Assembly (NCBI RefSeq): GCF_002007645.1
Contig: NZ_CP019791.1
Location: 4,084,593 to 4,148,592, forward strand
DNA: 64,000 bases
Source of the DNA: Anaerohalosphaera lusitana
GTDB lineage: Bacteria > Planctomycetota > Phycisphaerae > Sedimentisphaerales > Anaerohalosphaeraceae
Direction: 5' to 3'
Of the stretch, positions 32,601 through 43,032 are shown one piece after another. The notes under the pieces were generated by a model that saw only the letters and a program-made list of their open reading frames with translations, did no database searches and was not told the origin of the DNA. The position numbers and the translations under genes were made by a program. How positions within the stretch are numbered: the stretch's first letter is position 1; every line of letters begins with the position of its first letter.

Positions 32601-33706
32601 ATCTGGCTGCGGCCTTTGGCGGCCTCGTCGATCTTGTCGGTCAGCGAAGCTATTTTCTGCTCAGATTCACTGCTGAGATACTGGCCGTAATCTGCCTGAA
32701 CGGATTCGAGGATTTCTTCGGCCTGTTTGAAGTTGCCTTGCTGATAGAGAGTCTGGGCGTCAGCGATGAGCTTAAGAGCCGTGTCACGCTGGGCCTGGGC
32801 CTGGTTGATCAGCTGCAGATAGTCGTCAGCGGTACGTCCCTGATCATCTTTTACATCTATTTCAGAGAGTTTGACCTCAGCAAAGCCCGCCCGGGCGTCT
32901 TCGAGAGCACCGCGGTTGTAAAGCAGTACGCTTTCGTCGAACAAGGCCTTGACCTGTTCATTATGGCGAGCAAGCTCATCGCCAAGGACCTGAATGCTGT
33001 CGGCGACCTTTACTTCTTCGGTTTCGGTCTCCTGAGCGGCCTGCTGTTGGGCAGATTCGCTCTGGGTCTGATCGATCATCTGTATGAACTGCTGGGCGTT
33101 GCGTCCGTCGGACTTGAAGCTGTAGTCGGAAAGAGCGACTTTGGAAAAGCCTTCTCTGGCCTTGTCGAGCTGGCCGTCCTTGTAGAGCCTTACACTCTGG
33201 TCAAAAAGCGCCGCCATTTCTTCTTCATTTGCGGACTGCTTTTGGCGGATCGACTTAATACTATTTTCCACCTGTTCCCGCTCGAAATCTTTCAGTACTT
33301 CACTGTCTTTGATGCCCTCGAGCATTTCGACAGCTTTTTGGTACTGGTGCTGGGAGGTGAGCTCTTTGCTCTTTTCGAGGGTCTGCAGTATTTCCTGGCG
33401 CTGGGCTATTGCCTGCTGGGCCTGCTGCTTTACTTCTTCGAGCTCGGCTTTATCTTTCTCGCTGATGTACTCGCCGGACTGATTTTCAAGTTCCACAACC
33501 GCCTGTTTAGCCTGCTGGTACTGGCCCCTGCGGAGGTACTCTTTGGCGATGCCGACAGTCCACACGACCTTTTGATGCACCGACTCTTCCCGACTTTGCG
33601 GTTGCGCATAGGACGTGTTACCAGTACTGAAAACGCTTATCAGAACTGCAAAACAGATTAGAACTCTCAGGCTTATTCGCCTTGGTGAAACGCAACTTCT
33701 TCTCAC
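29696..33706 (-). CDS. Secretin (type II/IV secretion family) with long helical N-terminus and Gly/Tyr-rich segment
   Basis: 1336 residues, about twice a typical GspD or PilQ. GTG start at 33706 with GGAG 8 bases upstream; the signal peptide ends near SYAQ. Residues ~35-740 are Gln/Glu/Ala-rich helical repeats of TPR type, with recurring LYxxGxxxxAxxxF units. An STN-like domain lies at ~745-850, and a segment of GGGGYGGG-type repeats at ~860-955. An N-domain-like part (FGTQRLIIWQTPEVHEQI) follows. The secretin core at ~1080-1325 carries VPDRGTVVLGG and GVPLMSKIPVLGRFFSNR. It should form the outer-membrane gate of a secretion or pilus system. No other secretion-system gene lies beside it. The TPR-like part could assemble the ring or bind peptidoglycan (inference). 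Confidence 0.88.
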   Translation of the reverse strand: MRRSCVSPRRISLRVLICFAVLISVFSTGNTSYAQPQSREESVHQKVVWTVGIAKEYLRRGQYQQAKQAVVELENQSGEYISEKDKAELEEVKQQAQQAIAQRQEILQTLEKSKELTSQHQYQKAVEMLEGIKDSEVLKDFEREQVENSIKSIRQKQSANEEEMAALFDQSVRLYKDGQLDKAREGFSKVALSDYSFKSDGRNAQQFIQMIDQTQSESAQQQAAQETETEEVKVADSIQVLGDELARHNEQVKALFDESVLLYNRGALEDARAGFAEVKLSEIDVKDDQGRTADDYLQLINQAQAQRDTALKLIADAQTLYQQGNFKQAEEILESVQADYGQYLSSESEQKIASLTDKIDEAAKGRSQIAQKLAASEELAQKGDYQSAKEELEMVVKSPYLTAEEREEVLASVSEYTAQIQAQNQQADKETMEQLFEDSIKLYEAGDYESAKAGFDQLVAADIDITMNGRTPAQYAQLAADEKVAAVEPVETETQVVPTQQEVVPEQPRSEEDSYTDYVARKRNIQISYTRAVVKNATQQANEYLAENEFSDARQSLAKAYSVLNKNRLLLGNSLYTEMKNELDALSQTINTSEQAYNAAQQQEELKQAQEVAREQRQEVEQQRQQAIETYLQNAITFQEEQRYEEALGQVEQVLALDPTNDRALILKHSLEDTIRWRKQLATMQEADEQEYKLFLEAGKASIPYSKEMRHPRNWKELAERRKEEEFEGRSPADAAVYKQLEEVVDLSELTEDTTFADAIDIIINSVDPPLPITVLWKDLINNAFIGQEEAIGLSGQGLRSIPLKTGLERVLQSVGEGLADIGYAVEAGTITIATEDSLPASYYTEIYDVSEIVGAPVQQYGGMGGGRGGYGGGGGYGGGGGSYGGGGGYGGGGGSYGGGSSFGGGGGYGGGSSFGGGGGYGGGGGGYGGGGGGYGGGGGYGGGGRGGYGGGGGNYQRLYELIGNITQIKPETWDEDYVDDDQGGIGQGGGLGGTTTDEITYGEGTIRPFGTQRLIIWQTPEVHEQIVEFLDKMRTIVDNQVSLETRFIVADENFLEDVGLDVDIARLKFGGNIGEIEIDQGSFQTTQPEATGISSSLGSVGATNPSFETDFSWGRTGGSLDDLAVDFVIRATQAHQNARTLTAPKVTVISGEPARINVNTDTNYISNYTFESESTAVGEDDTLTSQYFTAEVSTLTTGVNLNVTPTITADRKYVVMRIMAFLDDRLIGSEVDGETVGFIGGEEQTLNFDLPITQTKSVETRVNVPDRGTVVLGGLTLTAEREIEAGVPLMSKIPVLGRFFSNRSTVDDKQVLIILVKPTILLKDEVEEDAMAGLR
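30844..31122 (-). repeat. Coding tandem repeat: Gly/Tyr/Ser-rich tract of the secretin
   Basis: About 280 bases of near-perfect 12-21-base units (GGN GGN TAC GGN...) giving GGGGYGGGGGSYGGG and GGGSSFGGGGGYGG. The tract is in frame throughout. Length variation by slippage would be expected in multiples of three and so would not break the gene. Confidence 0.85.
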
Positions 33707-33948
33707 CGCATTTTCTCCAAAACAAATTGATTATCATTGCAAAAACCACAAATTCCGCATTCAACGCGCACACGGGAATTTATAGTTGGGCCAGTTTATA
33801 GATTGATATGTCCTTTTGCAAGAGAAAAAAACATTTCTACAGAACGGTCCTGATGGTTGTAAATGACCACATTGGCGATTATATTTCTGGTTCCGTAAGC
33901 ATTTGACAAATAGAGATAGCTGGAACCCCTATAAATAAAGAGAAGACT

Positions 33949-34662
33949 ATGACCCAAAAGCATGAGCCCGGAATTACGCTGGCTGTTGATACATCAGGAA
34001 GGGCCGGATCAGTTGCAGTGGGTGTCGGAAAGGATCTATGGGCCTCTCGTCCTTTCTCCGGTGCCCTCAGGCACAATGCTGAACTGTTCCCTACTATACA
34101 GGACCTTCTACGTGAGTTCAACGAAAATCCTGCCCGCATCGCATATATAGGTATCACATCCGGGCCGGGGAGCTTCACGGGGATACGGATAGCTGTGACG
34201 CTAGCGAAGATGATCGCGATGGCGAATAATGCCGCGATAGTGACTACAAGGTCCTCTGATGCGCTGATACGAAATCTGCAAAATGAGGGCGGATATGAGT
34301 ATGCGGCGACGATAATCGATGCAAAACGGGGGATGTTCTTTACGGCGGTATTCCAGAACATCGAGGGCAAGTGGGTAAAGATCGTGGATGATCGGCTTAT
34401 CCAGCCGCAGGAGTTTGTGGAGCTGGCGGAGGGTTATTCGGGCAAAATATGCCTGCTTGGTGAGGGGCTGGAGTACTACAGCGACCGGTTTGCGGGCGAA
34501 AAAATTGAAATAGCTCCAAAAGATCTGTGGTCCGTGAGGGCGGATAATGTCTATCGGATCGCACAGGATCTTATCGAAGCCTCAGATTTCGTTGAACCGG
34601 AAAAGCTCAAGCCGTTCTACCTCAGGCGCGCTGACGCCGTCAAAAAATCCAGGGCGAAATAG
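33949..34662 (+). CDS. tsaB: tRNA threonylcarbamoyladenosine biosynthesis protein TsaB
   Basis: 237 residues. TsaB is the ASKHA-fold partner of TsaD and TsaE in making t6A37 on ANN-decoding tRNAs; it is a scaffold rather than an enzyme. Diagnostic features: the opening TLAVDTSGRAGSVAV, and SGPGSFTGIRI at 71-81 with the LAKMIA helix after it. The C-terminus ends in YLRRADA. AAGAGAAG precedes the ATG. tsaD and tsaE are not in the window. It stands between the divergent secretin gene and the chaperone cluster. Confidence 0.92.
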   Translation: MTQKHEPGITLAVDTSGRAGSVAVGVGKDLWASRPFSGALRHNAELFPTIQDLLREFNENPARIAYIGITSGPGSFTGIRIAVTLAKMIAMANNAAIVTTRSSDALIRNLQNEGGYEYAATIIDAKRGMFFTAVFQNIEGKWVKIVDDRLIQPQEFVELAEGYSGKICLLGEGLEYYSDRFAGEKIEIAPKDLWSVRADNVYRIAQDLIEASDFVEPEKLKPFYLRRADAVKKSRAK

Positions 34663-34805
34663 CTGACCGGGCCGGCCCGAATTGCATTCGTGCCTGTCAA
34701 GTTGGCGTGAGAGACCCCTTTCTGCGGTGCCAAAACTGGCAGGCCGTTCGGTTTTCGGGGGCCGGACACCTGGTTGCCGTCTAAATTTTCCGTTTTCCCA
34801 AAGTA

Positions 34806-34852
34806 TTCTTTACAAAGAACTTACGGCGTGGAAGAATAGAAGATTGCCGTAA
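34806..34852. promoter_or_regulatory. Two palindromes upstream of groEL1, candidate operators
   Basis: TTCTTT-AC-AAAGAA at 34806-34819 and TTACGGC-N18-GCCGTAA at 34821-34852 lie back to back, 97-143 bases before the groEL1 start. No CIRCE element is present, so these may take its place in heat-shock control. This is inference. Confidence 0.35.
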
Positions 34853-34864
34853 AAACGGGCAAGC

Positions 34865-34880
34865 TGGCATTGACTTTGCA
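34865..34880 (+). promoter_or_regulatory. Sigma-54-like -24/-12 element, overlapping a possible sigma-70 -35 box, before groEL1
   Basis: TGGCATTGACTTTGCA has GG and GC at the exact spacing of the -24/-12 consensus (TGGCAC-N5-TTGCA). The internal TTGACT (34870-34875) with TATGGA 16 bases on gives an alternative but weak sigma-70 reading. Confidence 0.35.
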
Positions 34881-34948
34881 TTGGATGCCCGTATGGAAAA
34901 CGTGTATCAAGTTAACGCATTGATGAAATAATAGGAGAAAGAACGACT

Positions 34949-36652
34949 ATGGCAGAAAAAGACTTGTCTTTTGAAGTGGAAGCGCGCACCGCGTTGTTAG
35001 CTGGTGTCGAGAAGCTCGCCGCAGCCGTCAAGTCAACTCTCGGACCGAGAGGACGCAACGCTATCATCGACAAAGGTTGGGGCGGCCCGACCGTGACAAA
35101 AGATGGCGTGACGGTAGCTGAAGAGATCGAACTGCTCGACAAAGTTGAGAACATGGGCGCGAAACTGGTAAAAGAAGCCGCCAGCAAGACTTCCAAGCAG
35201 GCTGGTGACGGCACGACGACTTCGACCGTTCTCACCGAGGCTATGTTCAAGGAAGCCTTCAAGAACCTCGCAGCGGGTGCAGACGCAATGTCGCTGAACC
35301 GCGGGTTCCAGCAGGCGGTCAAGACGGTAACCGAAGAGCTGAAGAAGCTGGCAAAGCCCATCGACATCTCGAAAAAGGACGACATCGTTAATATCGCCGC
35401 TATTTCGGCCAATAACGATTTCGCGATCGGCAAGAAGATGGCTGAGGCATTCATGCGGGTCGGAAAAGACGGCGTTATCACCGTCGAAGAGGGTAAGAGC
35501 CTCGAAACCAACGTCGAATATGTAGAAGGTATGCAGTTCGACCGCGGGTTCCTCTCGCCTCATTTCGTGACGGATCAGGAAAGAATGACATGCGAATTTT
35601 CCAACGCATACGTCCTGGTGCATGAGGAAAAGATCAGCAACATCAAGAAGCTGGTTCCGATCCTGGAAGAGGTCGCAAAGGCCAAAAAGCCGTTGCTGAT
35701 CATCGCTGAAGACGTCGAAGGCGAAGCACTGGCGACGCTGGTAGTCAACAAGCTCCGCGGCGTGGTAGACGTTGCAGCAGTCAAGGCACCGGGTTACGGT
35801 GACCGCCGTAAGGCGATGCTCGAAGATATTGCGGCGTTGACCGGCGCTCAGCCGTTCTTCAAGGACCTGGGAATGGATCTGGAAAGCGTACAGCTCAACC
35901 AGCTCGGCCGTGCGAAGAAGATCACCATCGACAACGACAACACCGTGATCGTCGAAGGTGCGGGCTCGTCGGATGCTATTCAGGGCAGAATCGCTCAGAT
36001 CAAGACCGAGATCGAGAACACAACCAGCGATTACGATCGCGAAAAGCTGCAGGAACGCCTGGCGAAGCTGACAGGCGGTGTGGCACAGATCAATGTCGGT
36101 GCAGGCAGCGAAGCCGAGATGAAAGAAAAGAAGGCTCGCATCGAAGATGCACTGCACGCCACACGGGCGGCCATCGAAGAAGGTATCGTTCCCGGCGGCG
36201 GCGTTGCACTGGTACGCTGTATCAAGGCTGTCGAAAAGCTCAAGCTCGAAGGCGACGAGCAGACAGGTGCACAGATCGTGGCTCGTGCGTTGAGAATGCC
36301 CTGCTACTTCATCGCAACAAACGCAGGTCAGGTCGGCAACATCGTGGTAAGCAAGGTCGCCGAAGGTAAGGGCGGTTTCGGTTACAACGCCGACAAGGAC
36401 AAGTTCGAGGACCTGATCGAGGCAGGCGTTATCGATCCTGTCAAGGTTACTCGTGTTGCTTTGCAGGACGCTGCCTCAGTCGCAGGCCTGCTGCTGACCA
36501 CCGACTGCGTTATCACCGAAAAGCCCGGTGAAGATGACGAAGGCGGCATGCCCGGCGGCGGAATGCCAGGAGGCATGGGCGGAATGGGTGGAGGAATGCC
36601 CGGTATGGGCGGCGGAATGCCAGGAATGGGCGGAATGCCCGGCATGATGTAG
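34949..36652 (+). CDS. groEL1: Chaperonin GroEL, copy 1 (with Gly-Met tail)
   Basis: 567 residues. ATP-driven protein-folding cage subunit. The nucleotide loop GDGTTT has D87, the equatorial residue that binds Mg-ATP; the hydrolytic Asp is in [13 protein letters not shown]. The C-terminus is a long GGM-type tail (from ~541: GGMPGG repeats ending PGMM), as in classical GroEL. It departs from the usual sequence at the start ([12 protein letters not shown]) and at [13 protein letters not shown] lies 12 bases before the ATG. It is first in groEL1-groES-groEL2, with 60 bases to groES. Confidence 0.96.
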   Translation: MAEKDLSFEVEARTALLAGVEKLAAAVKSTLGPRGRNAIIDKGWGGPTVTKDGVTVAEEIELLDKVENMGAKLVKEAASKTSKQAGDGTTTSTVLTEAMFKEAFKNLAAGADAMSLNRGFQQAVKTVTEELKKLAKPIDISKKDDIVNIAAISANNDFAIGKKMAEAFMRVGKDGVITVEEGKSLETNVEYVEGMQFDRGFLSPHFVTDQERMTCEFSNAYVLVHEEKISNIKKLVPILEEVAKAKKPLLIIAEDVEGEALATLVVNKLRGVVDVAAVKAPGYGDRRKAMLEDIAALTGAQPFFKDLGMDLESVQLNQLGRAKKITIDNDNTVIVEGAGSSDAIQGRIAQIKTEIENTTSDYDREKLQERLAKLTGGVAQINVGAGSEAEMKEKKARIEDALHATRAAIEEGIVPGGGVALVRCIKAVEKLKLEGDEQTGAQIVARALRMPCYFIATNAGQVGNIVVSKVAEGKGGFGYNADKDKFEDLIEAGVIDPVKVTRVALQDAASVAGLLLTTDCVITEKPGEDDEGGMPGGGMPGGMGGMGGGMPGMGGGMPGMGGMPGMM

Positions 36653-36712
36653 GCCCGTAAGAGTCGATAATTATAAAAAGGTTTCAAATACAGATATACA
36701 GGAGTAGAACTT

Positions 36713-37003
36713 ATGAAGCTCAAACCTTTGGACGACAGAGTTGTGGTAAAGCCACAAGAAGCTGAAGAAAAGACTGCAGGCGGCATCGTTCTGCCGGACA
36801 GCGCTAAAGAAAAACCACTTATGGGTGAAGTCGTAGCGATAGGCACGGGCAAACTGCTCGAAAACGGCAGCCGCGGTGAAATGTCCGTCAAAAAAGGCGA
36901 CACAGTTCTGTACGGCAAGTACGGCGGAAGCGACGTCGAAGTAGAAGGCACCGAGTACAAGATCCTTCGCGAAGCGGAAATTCTCGGTATCGTTGAAAAG
37001 TAA
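36713..37003 (+). CDS. groES: Co-chaperonin GroES
   Basis: 96 residues, standard length. It caps the GroEL ring. It opens [13 protein letters not shown], has the mobile loop [18 protein letters not shown] (residues ~17-34) including the Ile-Val-Leu contact for GroEL, and ends with [18 protein letters not shown] lies upstream of the ATG. It sits between two groEL genes rather than in front of one. Confidence 0.97.
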   Translation: MKLKPLDDRVVVKPQEAEEKTAGGIVLPDSAKEKPLMGEVVAIGTGKLLENGSRGEMSVKKGDTVLYGKYGGSDVEVEGTEYKILREAEILGIVEK

Positions 37004-37045
37004 CGACAGCGAACTGCAAAGTTCAAATTATATGCTGGAGGTTAG

Positions 37046-38668
<1,623 letters not shown>

Positions 38669-38689
38669 GGTCACGTAATGAAGTTTGAT

Positions 38690-38738
38690 AATGTCGGGCG
38701 GCGGATCGATGAGGTTCGCTTCCCGACATTAAGTTTTT
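38690..38738 (+). terminator. Terminator or attenuator between groEL2 and dnaJ
   Basis: A 9-base perfect stem AATGTCGGG/CCCGACATT (38690-38698, 38722-38730), a 23-base loop, then AAGTTTTT. The dnaJ ribosome-binding site AGGAAGG starts directly after the T run. Confidence 0.55.
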
Positions 38739-38749
38739 AGGAAGGTGCA

Positions 38750-39883
38750 ATGGCTAAAAGGGACTACTACGACGTTTTGGGGGTCAAAAAGGATGCTTCG
38801 GCGGACGATATCAAGCGTGCTTACCGCCGACTGGCGATGAAGTATCATCCTGACAAGAACCCCGACGACAAGCAAGCCGAAGAAAAGTTCAAGGAATGCG
38901 CCGAAGCCTACGAAGTGCTGAGCAACCCGGAGAAACGCCAGCGATATGATCAGTTCGGTCATGAAGGGCTGCGCGGCACCGGCATGCACGATTATTCGCA
39001 CATGAATGTGCAGGATATCGGTGATATGTTCGGTGACATATTCGGTGACTTTTTCGGCGGCGGCCGCAGACGTCGCACAGCAAGGCCTAATGCGCCGACG
39101 CGTGGTTATGACCTCGAGACGACCGTTGAGCTGACGCTTTCCGAAATAGCCGAAGGAGCCGAAAAAAGCATCGAGTTCACCCGTCAGGACCTCTGTCCCG
39201 AATGCCAGGGCAAAGGAACTGCCAAAGGTAAAAAACCTGCCACTTGTAATATGTGTGGCGGTGGCGGCCAGGTGCAGAAAGCCGGTCTGGGCGGATTCTT
39301 CCAGATGGTCTCAACCTGCCCGCAATGTCAGGGCAAAGGGACCGTCATCACCGATCCCTGCCGAAAATGTCACGGCAAGGGGCAGGTACCCAAAAAACGC
39401 GTTGTTACGGTCAAGATCCCGTCGGGCGTACACGAAGGGCAGGGGATAAGAGTAACCGGCGAAGGCGAGCCGGGCAAGAACGGCGGTCCGCGAGGCGATC
39501 TGTATTGCTATGTGCGTGTCAAAGCGCATCCTTTCCTCATGCGGGACGGCAATGACCTGGTAGCGACGGTACCGATCTCGTTCACACAGGCTGCGCTGGG
39601 AGCCAGGATCGACGTACCGAGTCTTAACGGCACAAAACATCTGAAGGTGCCCCCGGGGACACAGCACGGCAACGTGTTCCGGATCAAAGGTGAAGGTCTG
39701 CCGGACCTGAGAACGAACCGAAAAGGCGACGAACTCGTAAAAGTTGCCGTCGAAATACCAAGAAATCTTACGAACGAGCAGGAAAAGCTGCTCAGGGAAT
39801 TTGCGGAATCAGAAAACAACGATGTCCTGCCGGAAAGCAGGGGATTTTTCGATAAATTAAAAAAATACTTCGGTAACGACTGA
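38750..39883 (+). CDS. dnaJ: Chaperone protein DnaJ
   Basis: 377 residues, full type I DnaJ. It delivers substrates to DnaK and stimulates its ATPase. The J-domain has HPDK (33-36). A Gly/Phe-rich segment with [15 protein letters not shown] follows. Four CxxCxGxG zinc repeats lie at ~145-210: [32 protein letters not shown]. The C-terminal substrate-binding domains end normally. AGGAAGG precedes the ATG. It is followed 26 bases later by grpE; dnaK is not in the window. Confidence 0.96.
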   Translation: MAKRDYYDVLGVKKDASADDIKRAYRRLAMKYHPDKNPDDKQAEEKFKECAEAYEVLSNPEKRQRYDQFGHEGLRGTGMHDYSHMNVQDIGDMFGDIFGDFFGGGRRRRTARPNAPTRGYDLETTVELTLSEIAEGAEKSIEFTRQDLCPECQGKGTAKGKKPATCNMCGGGGQVQKAGLGGFFQMVSTCPQCQGKGTVITDPCRKCHGKGQVPKKRVVTVKIPSGVHEGQGIRVTGEGEPGKNGGPRGDLYCYVRVKAHPFLMRDGNDLVATVPISFTQAALGARIDVPSLNGTKHLKVPPGTQHGNVFRIKGEGLPDLRTNRKGDELVKVAVEIPRNLTNEQEKLLREFAESENNDVLPESRGFFDKLKKYFGND

Positions 39884-39909
39884 TCAACCATCTTTAGCAG
39901 GTTAGCACT

Positions 39910-40536
39910 ATGAAAGACGAAAAGCAGAACAAAGACAAAGAAAAGAGCCCAAAAAGCTCTCGTGAAGATAAGAAGGCCGCCAAAAAGGTCGAACAGCTTG
40001 AAGAGCAGATCGAAAAGCTCGAGCATGAAAAAAGCCAGCTCTTCGAACAGCTCCAGCGGGTGAGTGCGGACTATGCGAACTTCCAGAAACGGGCCCCAAA
40101 GCAGATCGCTGACAGCGTTGCGTACGAAAAGAAGGCGATCATCAAGAGTCTGCTGCCTTCGCTGGATAATTTCGGGCACGCTTTGGCAGGGTTGGAAGAC
40201 GCTGACGAAAACGTCAAGAACGTTCTTCAGGGCGTAAAGCTGGTGTTCGATCATATGCTGGACGCTCTTCGCGCACACGGTGTCGAACAGATCGATGCGC
40301 TCGGCGAGCAGTTTAATCCGTCACAGCATGAAGCACTGATGCAGCGGTTCGAGGAGGACAAGCCGGACAACGTGGTTGTCGAAGAGTATCAGAAAGGGTA
40401 TGCTCTCAACGGCCAGGTAATCCGCCCCAGCAAGGTCATCGTGAATAAGCGGCCGGAAGAAACTGAGGATACTGAAGAGGTTGAAAAAGACCTGCCCGCT
40501 GAGGATCCGCAGAGCGGTCAGCCCGAAGAAGAGTGA
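39910..40536 (+). CDS. grpE: Nucleotide exchange factor GrpE
   Basis: 208 residues. It releases ADP from DnaK. A charged, lysine-rich N-terminus leads into a long coiled coil (~25-75: KVEQLEEQIEKLEHEKSQLFEQLQRVSADYANFQKR). The C-terminal beta domain has NPSQHEAL, VVEEYQKGYALNGQVIRPSKVIV. An acidic tail rich in Glu ends the protein. It is co-transcribed with dnaJ. TTAGCACT just before its ATG resembles half a CIRCE site, but the other half is missing. Confidence 0.95.
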   Translation: MKDEKQNKDKEKSPKSSREDKKAAKKVEQLEEQIEKLEHEKSQLFEQLQRVSADYANFQKRAPKQIADSVAYEKKAIIKSLLPSLDNFGHALAGLEDADENVKNVLQGVKLVFDHMLDALRAHGVEQIDALGEQFNPSQHEALMQRFEEDKPDNVVVEEYQKGYALNGQVIRPSKVIVNKRPEETEDTEEVEKDLPAEDPQSGQPEEE

Positions 40537-40574
40537 TAATACGCCTGAGGGCACATTTGTAAGGAAGATAGAAA

Positions 40575-40913
40575 ATGCCTACGTACGATTATGTTTGTGA
40601 GAGCTGCGGCCATGCGTTCGAAAAGTTCCAGTCAATAACCGCGAAGCCTGCAAAGAAATGCCCGGAGTGCGGCAAGATGAAATTGAATCGCCTGATCGGT
40701 TCCGGTGCCGGTGTCATCTTTAAAGGTACCGGTTTCTATGAAACCGACTACCGCAGTGACAGCTACAAACAGGCCCAGAAGGGCGAATCGACGGCTTCAA
40801 GTTCCAGCAGTGATACTAAGAAGTCGGACAGCTCCGAAAGCAAAACGAAAAGTGATTCAACCACTACGAAGAAGGAAAGCCCGGGTGGGGACAAGAAGAA
40901 AAAGACCGCTTGA
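40575..40913 (+). CDS. FmdB-type zinc-ribbon protein
   Basis: 112 residues. The first 45 form an FmdB/CxxC zinc ribbon: MPTYDYVCESCGHAFEKFQS with C8 and C11, and KKCPECGK with C29 and C32. The GSGAGVIFKGTGFYETDYR motif is typical of the family. The remainder is a low-complexity Ser/Lys/Thr tail ending in KKKKTA. Family function is unclear (regulatory or metal-related roles have been proposed). The ATG has AAGGAAG upstream and lies 38 bases after grpE, so it likely belongs to the chaperone transcript. Confidence 0.87.
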   Translation: MPTYDYVCESCGHAFEKFQSITAKPAKKCPECGKMKLNRLIGSGAGVIFKGTGFYETDYRSDSYKQAQKGESTASSSSSDTKKSDSSESKTKSDSTTTKKESPGGDKKKKTA

Positions 40914-40940
40914 AGTAACAGTCTGTTGTTATACAATGAA

Positions 40941-40984
40941 AAAGGGAGCTCCGGTTTTGACGCCGGGCTCCCTTTCTTTTTTGA
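40941..40984. terminator. Bidirectional terminator between fmdB and transketolase
   Basis: AAAGGGAGC-[TCCGG...GCCGG]-GCTCCCTTT hairpin with A-rich left flank and T-rich right flank (TTTCTTTTTT), placed between convergent genes. Confidence 0.75.
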
Positions 40985-40998
40985 TTATCAAGCTGATA

Positions 40999-43032
40999 CT
41001 ACTTGTTGAGCACCTTTTTGGCGGCCTCTGTGACAGCCTGGCCGGTGATGCCGAAGTTTGCGAAGCATTCTTTCGCCGGGGCAGAAGCACCGAAGGTAGA
41101 CATGCCGACAAATTCGCAACCAGTGCCCAGATATTTCCACCAGCCGTTGTCAACGCCGGCCTCGACGCCGACTCTGGCAGTTACTGACGGGGGCAGCACC
41201 TTTTCCTTGTATGCCTGGTCCTGCTGTTCGAACAGCTCCCAGCATGGCATGGACACGACCTGCGCCTTGATACCTTCATTGGCGAGCGTCGCCGCAGCGC
41301 CAAGAGCGAGCTGGACTTCCGAACCGGTCGCAAGCAGCAGTACGTCGGGGTTGTCCTGCTCGACGAGCACGTAAGCGCCCTTCTCAGCCTGCTTTGCGCT
41401 GCCGTACTTGTCCTGATCTAGGACGGGCAGGCCCTGGCGTGTAAGTGCGATAGTCATCGGACCGTCATTGTGCTCGAGCATGTACTTCCAGGCGTACGCG
41501 GTTTCGTTTGCGTCGGCTGGCCGGAACACCTTAAGATTCGGGATCGCCCGCAGTGACGCGATGTGCTCGACGGGCTGGTGGGTCGGGCCGTCTTCGCCAA
41601 GACCTATGCTGTCGTGTGTGAACAGGAATATCGTCGGATAATTGGAAAGAGCCGCAACGCGAATCGCCGGCCGCATGTAATCGGAGAATACCAGGAACGT
41701 ACCGCCGTAAGGTTTTAGAAGTCCGCTAAGTGAGATACCGTTCATAACAGCACCCATGGCGTGCTCACGAACACCGTAGCGGATGTATCTGCCGCCTGGG
41801 TTATCCTTCTGGAAGTCTTCGGCACCCTTGAAAAGCGTGTTGTTCGAGGGCGTCAGGTCGGCTGAACCACCGAGTACCAGGGGAAGAGAAGGCATCATAG
41901 CGTTCAGGATCGCGCCGGAGGCCTTACGTGTTGCAAGGCTCGAGCCTGCTTCGAAGTCCGGCAGCAGGTCCTCGACGTTTACAGGCAGTCTGCCGGCCAG
42001 GGCATCTTCTATTTCTTTCGCCAGTTCCGGATACTTTTGAGCATATCGGGCGAACATTTCGTTGTATTCTTTTTCGAGTGCCTGGCCGTCATCCGTGGCC
42101 TTCTTTTGCATGTGGTCCAGTACTTGCTGCGGAACGACGAAGGCCTCGCCGGGTTCCCAGCCGAATTTTTCCTTGATGACCTTGATCTCGTCCTCGCCGA
42201 GGGGAGCGCCGTGTGCGGATTCCTTGCCTTGATGCTTTGGGCTGCCGTGACCGATCAGCGAACGGAACTTGATGAGGCTTGGTCCGTCGCTTTGGGCCTT
42301 GGCGTTTTCCAGGGCCTTTTGCAAACCCTGGATGTTATTGCCGTCGCCGTCCACTTCCTGGACGTACCAGCCGTAGGCCTCATATCTTTTTGCCACGTCT
42401 TCGGTGAAGGAAAGCGATGTATCGCCGTCGATGGTTATATGGTTGTCGTCGTAAATAACGATGAGATTGTCGAGGCCGAGGTGCCCTGCCAGGCTGGAGG
42501 CTTCGGAAGTTATGCCCTCCTGGAGACAGCCGTCACCTGCGATGGAATAGATATTATAGTCGAAAACGGGGAAATCTTCCTTGTTGTAACGATCGGCAAG
42601 ATATTTTTCCGCGATCGCCATACCTACTGCATTGGTAAGCCCCTGTCCGAGCGGTCCGGTGGTCGCTTCAACGCCGGCAGTGTGGCCGAATTCCGGGTGG
42701 CCGGGAGTCCTGCTGCCCCATTGACGGAAGTTTTTCAGATCGACAAGTGAAAGATCGAAACCGGTAAGATACAGCAACGAATACAGCAGCATGCTGCCGT
42801 GACCGGCGGAAAGCACAAAACGGTCCCTGTTCATCCAATTAGGATTTTTAGGATTGAATCTCATATGATTCATCCAAAGATGATAAGCGGCTCCTGCCAT
42901 TCCCATCGGCATTCCGGGGTGACCGCTGTTTGCCTCCTGCACGGCCTCCATCGACAAAAATCTGATAGTCTGCACGCAAAGTTCATCAATTTCCGATAAG
43001 CCTTTTACGTTTTCTGTTAAGCCCATTGACAT
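40999..43032 (-). CDS. tkt: Transketolase
   Basis: 677 residues, normal length. It moves two-carbon units between sugar phosphates in the pentose phosphate pathway, using thiamine diphosphate. N-terminal SGHPGMPMGMA; the ThDP motif GDGCLQEG starts at 166 and ends at the DDN near 195-197. The middle domain has the phosphate-binding and catalytic blocks (HDSIGLGEDGPTHQPVEH), and the C-terminal domain follows. Two ATGs (43032, 43026) are possible; GGGA fits the second slightly better. A promoter lies ~50 bases upstream. Confidence 0.96.
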   Translation of the reverse strand: MSMGLTENVKGLSEIDELCVQTIRFLSMEAVQEANSGHPGMPMGMAGAAYHLWMNHMRFNPKNPNWMNRDRFVLSAGHGSMLLYSLLYLTGFDLSLVDLKNFRQWGSRTPGHPEFGHTAGVEATTGPLGQGLTNAVGMAIAEKYLADRYNKEDFPVFDYNIYSIAGDGCLQEGITSEASSLAGHLGLDNLIVIYDDNHITIDGDTSLSFTEDVAKRYEAYGWYVQEVDGDGNNIQGLQKALENAKAQSDGPSLIKFRSLIGHGSPKHQGKESAHGAPLGEDEIKVIKEKFGWEPGEAFVVPQQVLDHMQKKATDDGQALEKEYNEMFARYAQKYPELAKEIEDALAGRLPVNVEDLLPDFEAGSSLATRKASGAILNAMMPSLPLVLGGSADLTPSNNTLFKGAEDFQKDNPGGRYIRYGVREHAMGAVMNGISLSGLLKPYGGTFLVFSDYMRPAIRVAALSNYPTIFLFTHDSIGLGEDGPTHQPVEHIASLRAIPNLKVFRPADANETAYAWKYMLEHNDGPMTIALTRQGLPVLDQDKYGSAKQAEKGAYVLVEQDNPDVLLLATGSEVQLALGAAATLANEGIKAQVVSMPCWELFEQQDQAYKEKVLPPSVTARVGVEAGVDNGWWKYLGTGCEFVGMSTFGASAPAKECFANFGITGQAVTEAAKKVLNK

